The translations under genes and the position numbers were made by a program. Source: Bacteroidales bacterium WCE2004 (GTDB lineage Bacteria; Bacteroidota; Bacteroidia; Bacteroidales; UBA932). Taken from it: a stretch of DNA of 64,000 bases. The stretch spans positions 496,001-560,000 of the forward strand of contig FUZR01000002.1 in NCBI GenBank assembly GCA_900167895.1, in the 5' to 3' direction. Below are positions 50,976-59,330 of this stretch, piece by piece. The notes under the pieces were generated by a model that saw only the letters and a list, made by a program, of their open reading frames with translations, was not told where the DNA came from and did not search any database. The number at the start of each line of letters is the position of its first letter. Within the stretch, counting starts at the first letter, position 1.

Positions 50976-52124
50976 TCACTGAACATCCGGATATAGAGTC
51001 TCTGGGAACCGAGGATTAAGCCAAAGGTCATAATCCCGACCAGCATAAAACGATTCGTAATCAACTCCCCCATCCTCATATACATCTCCAAAATAACCCT
51101 GCCAATATGGACAAGAACCTGAGAGATAATAAGAATCACAAGTTCTCGCTTTAAACTTGTCCATCAAACCTGTAATTAATGAGCCATTTAACCCTCGATT
51201 ACAGTAGGGCTTTTTAGTTTTATCTAAACAATGAGCACAGCAATGACAATTTCGATATAATGAATTCTTATCTGATATCAACTCCACCGCCGAAAAACGA
51301 TGTTTGGACCATCTTGCATCATAGGTGATCTCAAATACGGCATTCTCATCATGTGCGTCCGACATGGAGAATGCCTTCTTTTGGGACGTCTCTCCTGATT
51401 GATAAAAAGAAACCCGAATAAAAGGAGCAAGCTCAGGTTGATACTCTACCGCACAAGGGAAACGAGATTTATATTTATGTGCCGCGAAAAGTCTGTCCCG
51501 CCCACAACTCCCTTCTTTTAAATTATAAGACACCCCTCCGGTGATTACATCATCATCCTTCAAACGACGCAACTCTGAAACATCATTGATCCTGATTTCA
51601 AGTATTTGAATCCCAGAATTACGTTTTTCCAAGGTACATGGATGCCGAAAACACACCTCTAAAAAGAATGGAAGACGTGATGGATCAACGGAATTGGTCA
51701 ACAATACATCTGGACGAAAACCAGCCCACTCCTCTTCAAGAGCTGCAGTATCATAATCCTCCTTCAAGTCAAAAGTGACCTTTTCAGGGGGGAGCATACA
51801 GATACTATAATCCCAACCTCGTAAAGTACACTGATCCCAATGCTCACACTTGACTGGACGTTCGTACTCCACAATCATTGGCTTTTCGGAGTAAAACCTG
51901 TCATATAGAAGGCGTTTCCCTACATAATGAATATACGATTCAGCATTACATTCATGATAATCTGAATGATAAAAATGCTTTGTCCTTTTCCCCCCAAGTC
52001 TTGGGCGCATCTCCCTTCCGCATTTTGGGCATCTATATGAATGATCATGGCGGTGAGCCACGTCTACAGACTCAATTGCGGTCAATACGCCGCCCTCATC
52101 CAGCGCAAAAGGATACTGAATCAT
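50976..52124 (-). CDS. CoiA-like protein
   Basis: The 382-aa protein resembles competence protein CoiA and related proteins. It has an N-terminal zinc-type segment with RCPKCGREMRPRLG (Cys32, Cys35) and KHFYHSDYHE. Next is a nuclease-like core: FRPDVLL (Asp139) and FFLEVCFRHP (Glu156, with Cys rather than the usual Gln/Lys). A Cys-rich cluster CHCCAHCLDKTKKPYC (about 288-305) may bind metal. The CoiA family is poorly understood. No dprA or comEC is nearby, so competence is unlikely here. Confidence 0.65.
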   Translation of the reverse strand: MIQYPFALDEGGVLTAIESVDVAHRHDHSYRCPKCGREMRPRLGGKRTKHFYHSDYHECNAESYIHYVGKRLLYDRFYSEKPMIVEYERPVKCEHWDQCTLRGWDYSICMLPPEKVTFDLKEDYDTAALEEEWAGFRPDVLLTNSVDPSRLPFFLEVCFRHPCTLEKRNSGIQILEIRINDVSELRRLKDDDVITGGVSYNLKEGSCGRDRLFAAHKYKSRFPCAVEYQPELAPFIRVSFYQSGETSQKKAFSMSDAHDENAVFEITYDARWSKHRFSAVELISDKNSLYRNCHCCAHCLDKTKKPYCNRGLNGSLITGLMDKFKARTCDSYYLSGSCPYWQGYFGDVYEDGGVDYESFYAGRDYDLWLNPRFPETLYPDVQ

Positions 52125-52239
52125 ATATAAGTTCTATAACTAATAAACCGGATGACTTTTGTTTTCTTATCTAAAAAATTCTGATTAGTTCCCCGCAGCA
52201 CAGCATATCTTTCAACCTCTCTACCATCGCGATACATAG

Positions 52240-52311
52240 CCCTATCCTTCTTTCCGCAGGATAGGGTAATTCCTCCGTGATCGCAATCCGGTTGTTTTGC
52301 TGCAACCGGAT
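52240..52311. promoter_or_regulatory. Two hairpins in the gap upstream of the CoiA-like gene
   Basis: Hairpin A (52240-52266) has perfect arms CCCTATCC/GGATAGGG. Hairpin B (52286-52311) has arms ATCCGGTTG/CAACCGGAT. They lie in the 208-nt gap downstream of the SAP/PD-(D/E)xK gene, with no T run. An RNA processing site or attenuator is possible. Confidence 0.4.
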
Positions 52312-52332
52312 GCTTTTGTTGCTCATGGATAA

Positions 52333-54183
52333 TTACTTCTTGAGAGCCCGTATAATACGATCTTCTTGCACAAGGATGTCTCGAGACAACATCTGAAGCG
52401 TAAAACGATTAGAGCCTGTTTCTTTGACTGCGTGGTAGATGGCGGTAAGAGATCCTGCCTTAAGCAATGTGATAGGAAGCGTAAACTCATCACCGCAGTC
52501 AGCCACGAAATCTTCCGAGAAATCTGGCGCTACAATGATAATTTTATCCACATGAAAGTCATTCTTCTCCAAGAGCGAGGAATAAGACCGAACCTGTCTA
52601 GATATTGAGCTGAACTTGTTATAGCCACTTTCCTTAACAGTCTTACACTCCACCAGAACCACAGAGTTGTCTCCCGTACGGATGATGATATCCATCTTGT
52701 CCTTTTCCGTGTTCAACTTCTTCCGCAACTTCTCGTCGACATCTAATCCGAGTTGCGCTAGAATGTATTTCGTGACATCTTCAAACGTAGTCCCCAGATC
52801 TGCCTCTTGAATTGATATCCCGTTTTCTTTCAGAGCATTAATATTCCTGAATCCAATGTTCTCATAGTTCTCAACGAGCAAATCCTCCGTATCCTTGTAC
52901 GCGGCAAGGATATTATCCACGACATTCCCGCGGGTCTTAATTTGCCTGGCATTGCATAGATCGACAAGGGTTTCGGGCGCGAATAACTCCAAGACATCCC
53001 TAGGCATAATATTAAAATCTGCCAGAAACTCGCCATGCATGACCTCTTCTTCCTGAAGCTGATATGCGGATCGAATTGTCTTACTTGCTCCTTTTACGAA
53101 CTGATCGAGATCAAGAAGCAACCTCTCATACCCACCTGTAGAAATGCCAATCTTCTCATCGGCATATTGCTTTGCAAAGTAAGCGATTAAATTGTCGATC
53201 TTCTCATCGAGCGTTGCACCCTTAATAGCAGGAGTGATTTGCAGCCTTTCATCACATAATGCAGATATTGCCTTCTTCTTATCAATCATTTTGCTATCCG
53301 CCTTATGTATATCGTCTCTGAGCACGTCTGAGAAAGAAACACCGGAAGCGATAATCTGCTCAATCTTTTCATTGAGTGTAAGCTTATAATCTATTCCGTG
53401 CTTACGGCAAATCATATTGACCTGGGGCTCCTTTAATTGGAGAAGAACCCGGCGGAAATACTTGTCTGCCACTTCTCTTCCTCGAATCTTTCTGGCTAAA
53501 GAAACCACTTCATCAGCAACGTATATTACATTATTCTTTTTTGAGAGGAAGATAAGCCCTTTTTCCTTCAGTTCAGACACGACGTCATCAATGTTGCTCG
53601 CCTTCTTAATACCGAGAACAGCATACTTTATCATTGTCCGTTCGTCCAAGGACAACTCGAGAGCTTTTGCTAACTCATCCAGGATTGATTGTTCATCCGG
53701 TGTAATCTTTGGGGAGAAATTGGATGCGACATCATTAAAATATGCCGTCTTAAGGCAGGCTGCAAATATCTTGTAGTCTCTGACCCTGCTCTCCTCCATC
53801 GTCGGTTTCTCTGCATTCACATCTGCCTTGAAGGCTTCGATTGCTTTCTTCTGCTTCTTGATTTCGTCGTCATACAACTTGGCGAACCAGTCAAGTCTCA
53901 TAATGCAGTTGCCATCACGAGTAATGATATTGAGCAAGATATCTAGCTGAGAGGCCACCTTGGAATAGTCCTCCATGATAAATTCCAGGTACCGATTGGC
54001 GAGAGCGTTAAAAGCTTGGGTAACCTGAACCGCATCTGCATTTTTCAAATTCGAGTCAGCACGGCTAAGGATTGCATCCAACTGAGGATTGTTCTTCTCT
54101 GCAGAAGACAGGTTGTTGATAATCTTCAGGAACTGCCCTTTCTCCAAGGAGTTCAATCTCTCAAGAATCTTTTCGAGTTTCAT
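52333..54183 (-). CDS. PD-(D/E)xK nuclease with helical, SAP-like segments
   Basis: The 615-aa protein is mostly helical. Residues about 1-140 have coiled-coil character, and two segments look SAP-like (LKEPQVNMICRKHGIDYKLT and FAPETLVDLCNARQI followed by KTRGNVVDNIL). The last about 150 residues form a PD-(D/E)xK core: GTTFEDVTKYILAQLG, then the Asp of KMDIIIRTG, then VVLVECKTVK (Glu and Lys), and RQVRSYSSLL. No restriction methylase is nearby. It is first in the minus-strand array and has a -7 element. An ATG at 54219 is inside that element, so I chose ATG 54183. Confidence 0.75.
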   Translation of the reverse strand: MKLEKILERLNSLEKGQFLKIINNLSSAEKNNPQLDAILSRADSNLKNADAVQVTQAFNALANRYLEFIMEDYSKVASQLDILLNIITRDGNCIMRLDWFAKLYDDEIKKQKKAIEAFKADVNAEKPTMEESRVRDYKIFAACLKTAYFNDVASNFSPKITPDEQSILDELAKALELSLDERTMIKYAVLGIKKASNIDDVVSELKEKGLIFLSKKNNVIYVADEVVSLARKIRGREVADKYFRRVLLQLKEPQVNMICRKHGIDYKLTLNEKIEQIIASGVSFSDVLRDDIHKADSKMIDKKKAISALCDERLQITPAIKGATLDEKIDNLIAYFAKQYADEKIGISTGGYERLLLDLDQFVKGASKTIRSAYQLQEEEVMHGEFLADFNIMPRDVLELFAPETLVDLCNARQIKTRGNVVDNILAAYKDTEDLLVENYENIGFRNINALKENGISIQEADLGTTFEDVTKYILAQLGLDVDEKLRKKLNTEKDKMDIIIRTGDNSVVLVECKTVKESGYNKFSSISRQVRSYSSLLEKNDFHVDKIIIVAPDFSEDFVADCGDEFTLPITLLKAGSLTAIYHAVKETGSNRFTLQMLSRDILVQEDRIIRALKK

Positions 54184-54218
54184 GGTGGCTATCTTTAGTG
54201 TTTGGTTTCGACTAATCA

Positions 54219-54226
54219 CAAAGATA
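54219..54226 (-). promoter_or_regulatory. -7 element for the nuclease array
   Basis: TATCTTTG on the minus strand, about 36 nt from ATG 54183. It may drive the whole eight-gene set, although the 52.1-52.3 kb gap could hold another start. Confidence 0.55.
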
Positions 54227-54530
54227 GTAAAATCTTAAAAACTCAATACTTATCGCTACCCAAATGACACATTTTGAAGGGAGCCTGACAGGAAATGGCG
54301 GGGGTTTCCGGAAGACGAGTTAGTCGGCAGGAATGGGAGACAGGCCAGGAAGTTAGGAGGAAGGCCCGGCCGGGTGGGCAATGGGGAAGGTCTGTTTTCA
54401 GGGGCGGGACCTTCCCCGGGGAATCTGCGTCTGGCGGTGCTCTGTGGCATTATCGGTGGGGAAGGTCTGCGGGGTAAAAATAGACCTTCCGCAAAAAGGG
54501 AAAGGGCATAGCGCCCGCCGGCGGGGTAGA

Positions 54531-54702
54531 ATAAAAACCAGGAGGCCGAATGACCTCCTGTAAGCTTTGCCCCAAGACAACGTGGCGGAACTACTTCGAA
54601 AGCGAGGATTAAGCAGGCGGGGACTTCGCACGACCCTGAGTCCATCCGTATCACGATTTTATAATCTCGCTGCAAAGGTAATTCTATTTTTCTGATCTAC
54701 AA
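54531..54702 (-). ncRNA. Tandem small RNA gene, copy 1
   Basis: Read on the minus strand: TTG (54702-54700), 19 nt, TACCTTTG (54680-54673), then a roughly 135-nt transcript. It ends at a hairpin CAGGAGG/CCTCCTG (54539-54560) with a T run. It shares most of its length with copy 2. Reading frames differ between copies, so a noncoding RNA is more likely. The family is not recognised. The transcript itself is about 54531-54667. Confidence 0.7.
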
Positions 54703-54764
54703 GGCATTCCATAGGTTATATTGCCTTAGTTTTTGCGCCTGCACTCCCATCGGCGGGGTAGAAT

Positions 54765-54937
54765 AAAAAATCAGGAGGTCGAATGACCTCCTGTTAGCTG
54801 TGCCCCAAGATGACGTGGCGGAATTACTTCAAGAGCGAGGGCCTCGCGGGCGGGGACTTTTGCACAACCCGATTACCCATCCGTATCACGGTTTTATAAT
54901 CTCGCTGCAAAGTTAACTCTATTTTTCTAATCTACAA
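54765..54937 (-). ncRNA. Tandem small RNA gene, copy 2
   Basis: TTG (54937-54935), 19 nt, TAACTTTG (54915-54908), then a transcript of about 137 nt. It ends at the hairpin CAGGAGGTC/GACCTCCTG (54772-54793) followed by a T run. Conserved parts against copy 1 include TTCCGCCACGT, CTTGGGGCA and the terminator, along with the region upstream of the promoter. Confidence 0.7.
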
Positions 54938-55003
54938 GGCATTCCACTGGTTATATTGCTTTCGGGTTTGGCGTCAGCCGGCGGGGAGGATGACAAAAGA
55001 AAT

Positions 55004-55021
55004 GCCCGGCCGAAGCCGGGC
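55004..55021 (-). terminator. Terminator of ruvX-def operon
   Basis: Stem GCCCGGC/GCCGGGC with CGAA (minus strand TTCG) tetraloop, followed on the minus strand by a T-rich tract. Confidence 0.85.
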
Positions 55022-55046
55022 AGGACATTTAGCTTACTTAATCTTG

Positions 55047-55601
55047 CTACTTGATCTTGGACTTGTAGTGCGTGCCGACTTTGCCGTGGGAGATGTTGGT
55101 GAGCTTCTTGGCGAGCATCTTGCGGCGGATGGGGGCGACGAGGTCGGTGAAGAGGACGCCGTCGAGGTGGGAGAACTCGTGCTCGATCATGCGGGCGGCG
55201 AACTTGTCGAAGGTCTCGGTGTGCTTCTCGAGGTTCTCGTCGTAGTACTCGACCTTGATGGACTCGGGACGGCGGACGTCAGCGTAGAGGCCGGGGACGC
55301 TGAGGCAGCCCTCGTTGTACTCACACATCGTCTCGCTCTCCTCGAGCACGACCGGGTTGATGAACGTGCGGCGGAAGCCCTTCAGATAAGGGTAGATGTC
55401 CGCCATGATGTCGCCGTTGACCACGGCCACACGCTGGCTCACGCCGATCTGCGGGGCGGCGAGGCCGCAGCCCTCAGAGCTGGCGAGCGTGTCCCAGAGG
55501 TCCTGGACGAGCGTGTCCAGGGCGGGCTTGTCATTCAGGTCGGCCGGAGCCGCGACCTTGCGCAGGACCTCCGAACCATATAGATAAATCGGTTGAATCA
55601 T
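55047..55601 (-). CDS. def: Peptide deformylase
   Basis: The 184-aa metalloenzyme removes the formyl group from the N-terminal Met of new proteins. Motifs are GCGLAAPQIGVSQRV, EGCLSVPGLYADV (metal-binding Cys) and IEHEFSHLDGVLFTD (the two metal-binding His and catalytic Glu; Ser replaces the usual Asp in HEFDH). It overlaps ruvX by 4 nt (ATGA). A terminator follows. Confidence 0.96.
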   Translation of the reverse strand: MIQPIYLYGSEVLRKVAAPADLNDKPALDTLVQDLWDTLASSEGCGLAAPQIGVSQRVAVVNGDIMADIYPYLKGFRRTFINPVVLEESETMCEYNEGCLSVPGLYADVRRPESIKVEYYDENLEKHTETFDKFAARMIEHEFSHLDGVLFTDLVAPIRRKMLAKKLTNISHGKVGTHYKSKIK

Positions 55602-56014
55602 TTCTTCGTTCTGTCCATATAACTCTGCAGGATGATGGCGGCGCTGATCTTGTCGACAGAATTCTTGTCGCGGCGGTCGCTCTTCTTCATCCCCCCGTCG
55701 ATCATCGCCCGGTGCGCCAGCACCGAAGTGAAACGCTCGTCCTCCAGCTCCACGGGCACCTCCGGGAACGCCTTCCGCAGGCGCTTCAAGAACACCTCCA
55801 CATCCGCAGCCGCCTCCGCGGGGGCCCCGTTCAGGTTCAGCGGCCAGCCCACCACAAAACGGACAACCGTCTCGGAAGCCGCGTATTTTTGGAGATAATC
55901 TATTATCTTTGTAGCTGGAACGGTCTCGAGAGGAGATGCAAAGATGCCCAGCGGGTCGCTGACTGCGACACCGACCCGGGCTCTGCCGTAATCTATGCCT
56001 ATCGTCCTGTTCAT
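55598..56014 (-). CDS. ruvX: RuvX/YqgF-family nuclease
   Basis: The 138-aa RNase H-like protein processes the 5' end of pre-16S rRNA and/or Holliday junctions. Motifs are IGIDYGRARVGVAVSDP with the first catalytic Asp, FVVGWPLNLNG, LEDERFTSVLAHRAM, and a final DKISAAIILQSYM. I choose ATG 56014; GTG 56017 is one codon earlier. It is translationally coupled to def by 4 nt. Confidence 0.94.
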   Translation of the reverse strand: MNRTIGIDYGRARVGVAVSDPLGIFASPLETVPATKIIDYLQKYAASETVVRFVVGWPLNLNGAPAEAAADVEVFLKRLRKAFPEVPVELEDERFTSVLAHRAMIDGGMKKSDRRDKNSVDKISAAIILQSYMDRTKK

Positions 56015-56037
56015 CACCGCAAATTTACGTCAAAAGT

Positions 56038-56889
56038 ATGGGAAGACAAAATCCGGGGCGCATCCCGCAGAAATTCCGGCTGTCGCTCGTGGACAACGAG
56101 ACCCACAACACGTTGCGCTCCATCCGCTTCGGCCGGGCGCAGCTCATCTACGGCATCATCACGGCCGTCCTGGCCCTCATGCTCATCGCATACCTCCTGT
56201 TCGCGTTCACGCCCCTGCGCACCACCATCCCGGGCTACCCCAACGCCCATTCGCGCCGGCAGGCCGTGGCCAACGCCATCAAGATCGACTCCCTGGAGAA
56301 CGCCGTCTCCCGGTGGAACCTGTACGCCGAGAGCCTGAGCCGCGTGCTGACGGGAGAGGCCTCCATCGACCTCGACAGCCTCGTCCGCACCAGCACCGCC
56401 CGATACCTGTCCAATAAAGACCGCGCAGAGCTCGCGCGCCGCGACTCCGTCCTGCAGGAGACGGTGATTAAGGAGGAACAGTTCGGCGTGAGCACACGCG
56501 CCGAGCGCGACCTGCCCCTCGAGGGCATCCACTTCTTCACCCCGCTCAAGGGCGTGGTGGCCCGGGGCTACGACCGCGCCGTCTTCCCCGGCATCGACGT
56601 CAGCGCCCCCACGGGCACGGTCGTCAGCGCCGTGCTGGACGGCACCGTCATCTTCACCGGATGGGACGCCGAGCAGGGCTACATCATTCTCATCCAGCAC
56701 CGCGACAACCTGTTGAGCATCTACACCAACAACCAGAAACTCCTCCGCAACTCCGGTGACGCCGTCAAGGCCGGCACCCCGATCGCCCTCGTGGGCGGGA
56801 CCAGCCGCCAGGCGCAGACGGACCACCTCCACTTCGAGCTGTGGCAGAACGGCCAGAGCCTCGATCCTACACGATTCATCAGCTTCTAA
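56038..56889 (+). CDS. M23-like protein with lost zinc ligands
   Basis: The 283-aa protein has one N-terminal membrane segment (about 36-58) and an extracytoplasmic M23/LytM domain (about 160-283). The fold is recognisable (PGIDVSAPTGTVVSAVLDGT, then HLHFELW), but the first zinc His is Phe183 and the YxH catalytic position is Asn231 (IYTNNQ). Only the Asp and the HxH remain. It is therefore probably a non-enzymatic regulator, like EnvC or NlpD in other bacteria. It is 0 nt from dxr and heads an operon with dxr, rseP and the DUF4837 gene. Confidence 0.85.
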   Translation: MGRQNPGRIPQKFRLSLVDNETHNTLRSIRFGRAQLIYGIITAVLALMLIAYLLFAFTPLRTTIPGYPNAHSRRQAVANAIKIDSLENAVSRWNLYAESLSRVLTGEASIDLDSLVRTSTARYLSNKDRAELARRDSVLQETVIKEEQFGVSTRAERDLPLEGIHFFTPLKGVVARGYDRAVFPGIDVSAPTGTVVSAVLDGTVIFTGWDAEQGYIILIQHRDNLLSIYTNNQKLLRNSGDAVKAGTPIALVGGTSRQAQTDHLHFELWQNGQSLDPTRFISF

Positions 56890-58041
56890 GTGAAAAGAAA
56901 GATAGCCATCCTCGGATCCACGGGATCCATCGGCACCCAGACGCTGGACGTCATCCGCCAGCACCGCGACCTGTTCGAGGTCGTCCTCCTCTCCGCCCGC
57001 AGCAGCGTGGACCTGCTCACGCAGCAGGCCATCGAGTTTGACGCGGCCCACGTCGTCATCTGCGACGAATCCCGCTACCAGGCCCTCGCAGACGTCCTGC
57101 AGCCCCGCGGGACCAAAGTCTGGGCCGGCGTGGACAGCCTCTGCGACCTGGTCGGGATGGACGGCGTGGACATCGTCGTGGGCGCCATGGTCGGGTTCAG
57201 CGGCCTGCGGCCCACCCTGGCCGCCCTGCGGGCCGGCAAGGTGGTGGCCCTGGCCAACAAAGAGACCCTCGTGGCCGCCGGCTCCATCGTCACCCAGACC
57301 GCGCGCGAGCACGGCGGCGCCATCCTGCCGGTGGACTCCGAACACTCCGCCATCTTCCAGTGCCTGCTCTGCGCCGGCGACAACCCCGTGGAGCGCGTGC
57401 ACCTGACGGCCTCCGGCGGGCCGTTCCGCACCTGGAACCGCCCGGACATCGCAGGCGCCAAGGCCGCCCAGGCCCTCAAGCACCCCAACTGGGACATGGG
57501 CGCCAAGGTCACCATCGACTCCGCCACGATGATGAACAAAGGCTTCGAAGTCATCGAAGCCAAATGGCTCTTCGACCTCGAGCCCGACCAGATCAACGTG
57601 GTCGTCCATCCCGAATCCGTCATCCACTCCATGGTCGAGTTCGTGGACGGCGCCGTGATCGCCCAGCTCGGCTGCCCCGACATGCGGGAACCGATCGGGT
57701 TCGCGCTCAGCTTCCCCCGCCGCCTGACCGTCGGCAACAAGAAGCTCGACTTCGCCACCCTCCGCGACCTGACCTTCGAGGCGCCCGACACCTCGCGCTT
57801 CCCCTGCCTGGCGCTGGCCTTCGAGGCCCTGCGCCGCGGCGGCAACGCGCCCTGCGCCCTCAACGCCGCCAACGAAGTGGCCGTCGCGGCCTACCTCAAA
57901 GACCTGATTTCCTTCTACGATATCGCCAAGATCGGCGAGCGGGCCCTTTCGGGCCTGAATTTTGTAGCTAACCCGTCGCTGGAAGACATCTTCGCGACCA
58001 ACCGCGAAGTCGCCGCCATTGCCGATGGTTATATTCATTAA
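56890..58041 (+). CDS. dxr: 1-deoxy-D-xylulose 5-phosphate reductoisomerase
   Basis: The 383-aa enzyme makes 2-C-methyl-D-erythritol 4-phosphate in the MEP isoprenoid pathway, using NADPH. Motifs are the Rossmann GSTGSIGTQTLDVI, ALANKETLVAAG, LPVDSEHSAIFQCL and TIDSATMMNKGFEVIEA, plus the catalytic-loop Met/His region SVIHSMVEFVDGA. It starts with GTG immediately after the M23-like stop. It overlaps rseP by 17 nt. Confidence 0.96.
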   Translation: MKRKIAILGSTGSIGTQTLDVIRQHRDLFEVVLLSARSSVDLLTQQAIEFDAAHVVICDESRYQALADVLQPRGTKVWAGVDSLCDLVGMDGVDIVVGAMVGFSGLRPTLAALRAGKVVALANKETLVAAGSIVTQTAREHGGAILPVDSEHSAIFQCLLCAGDNPVERVHLTASGGPFRTWNRPDIAGAKAAQALKHPNWDMGAKVTIDSATMMNKGFEVIEAKWLFDLEPDQINVVVHPESVIHSMVEFVDGAVIAQLGCPDMREPIGFALSFPRRLTVGNKKLDFATLRDLTFEAPDTSRFPCLALAFEALRRGGNAPCALNAANEVAVAAYLKDLISFYDIAKIGERALSGLNFVANPSLEDIFATNREVAAIADGYIH

Positions 58042-59326
58042 GACACTGCAAGTTATCCTCGCCCTGTCCGTGCTCATCATCATCCATGAGTTCGGCCATT
58101 TCCTGTGGGCGCGCCTGTTCAAGATCCGCGTCGAGAAGTTCTACCTGTTCTTCGACGTGGGCGGCAAGGCGCTCGCACGCTGGCACTGGGGCGAGACCGA
58201 GTTCGGCATCGGCTGGCTGCCCTTCGGCGGCTACTGCAAGATCGCCGGCATGATCGACGAATCCCTGGACCTGGAGCAGCTGAAGAAGGAGCCCCAGCCC
58301 TGGGAGTTCCGCACGCACCCGGCCTGGCAGCGCCTGCTGGTGATGGCCGGCGGCGTGATCAACAACTTCATCTTCGCCATCTTCGCCTACATCGCCATCA
58401 TGGCCATCTGGGGCGACTCCTATATCGAGAACCGCGGCAACCGCATCTACGTGGACGAGCTCGCCTACGAGATGGGCTTCCGCAACGGCGACCAGATCCT
58501 CCGCTTCGACGACTACGAGCCGGAGGACTTCGGGATGCTGCAGGCCGACCTGGTGCGCCGCAACGTGCGCAAGGCCACGGTCCTGCGCGGCGGCGACACC
58601 CTCGACATCTACATCGACCAGTCCCGCATCGGCGACGTGCTCAGCGACCCGCTGATGTTCGACCTCGCCGTCCCCATCGTCGTGGACTCCGTGATGGCGG
58701 ACGGCCTCAATGCCGGCTCGCAGCTGGCGCGCGGCGACCGCATCGTGGCCTACGACGGCCAGGGCGTCGAGTTCGTGCAGGACTCCCGCGCCCTGCTCGC
58801 CGACAAGCGCCTGCAGGAGGTGGACGCCTCGGTGGTCCGCGGCGCGGACACCCTCGGCCTCCCCGTGCGCGTGGACAGCACCGGCCGCATCGGCGTCCTC
58901 ATGCAGATGCCCGGCATCAAGGTCCGGCACTACAACGTGCTGGAGGCCATTCCCGCCGGCTGGCGGGAGGCAGGCTCCTCCATCCGCGGCTACCTGGACG
59001 ACCTCTCGCTGCTCGCGCGGCCGTCCACCGGCGCCTACAAGTCCGTGGGCAGCTTCATCGCCATCGGGCAGGTCTTCCCCGAGACCTGGGACTGGTTCCG
59101 CTTCCTGAACATCCTCGCCCTGCTGTCCATCATGCTGGCGGTGATGAACCTCCTGCCCATCCCGGGCCTGGACGGCGGACACATCCTGTTCACCCTGTAT
59201 GAGATCGTCACCGGCCGCAAGCCGGGGCAGAAGTTCCTCGTGGCGGCGCAGCTGGTCGGGATGGCCCTCATCTTCGGCCTGATGATCCTGGCCTTCGGCA
59301 ACGACATCGCAAGACTCATCCATTAG
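58025..59326 (+). CDS. rseP: Site-2 protease RseP
   Basis: The 433-aa membrane metalloprotease cleaves anti-sigma factors and signal peptide remnants within the membrane. It has HEFGH in the first membrane segment (LSVLIIIHEFGHFLW), the second active-site motif NLLPIPGLDGGHILF near residue 376, and a PDZ-like region with MGFRNGDQILRFDDYEPED. I choose ATG 58025 (MVIFIKTL); a TTG two codons earlier is unlikely. It overlaps dxr. The DUF4837 gene begins 4 nt later. Confidence 0.95.
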   Translation: MVIFIKTLQVILALSVLIIIHEFGHFLWARLFKIRVEKFYLFFDVGGKALARWHWGETEFGIGWLPFGGYCKIAGMIDESLDLEQLKKEPQPWEFRTHPAWQRLLVMAGGVINNFIFAIFAYIAIMAIWGDSYIENRGNRIYVDELAYEMGFRNGDQILRFDDYEPEDFGMLQADLVRRNVRKATVLRGGDTLDIYIDQSRIGDVLSDPLMFDLAVPIVVDSVMADGLNAGSQLARGDRIVAYDGQGVEFVQDSRALLADKRLQEVDASVVRGADTLGLPVRVDSTGRIGVLMQMPGIKVRHYNVLEAIPAGWREAGSSIRGYLDDLSLLARPSTGAYKSVGSFIAIGQVFPETWDWFRFLNILALLSIMLAVMNLLPIPGLDGGHILFTLYEIVTGRKPGQKFLVAAQLVGMALIFGLMILAFGNDIARLIH

Positions 59327-59330
59327 AAAT

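Larger units (their letters stand above)
54517..54960. repeat. Tandem duplication containing two small RNA genes
   Basis: The two units are each about 230 bp and start with GGCGGGGTAGAATAAAAA. They are highly similar throughout. Between 54227 and 54517 I see only GC-rich sequence with small palindromes (for example GGAAGGTCTG repeats), no gene. Confidence 0.75.

Noticed and set aside
50976..52124. Competence role for the CoiA-like protein
   Set aside because: No competence genes nearby and nuclease core residues differ; context suggests otherwise.
54256..54675. 139-codon minus-strand frame over the tandem small RNA region
   Set aside because: The frame is not shared by the second repeat unit and runs through a terminator.
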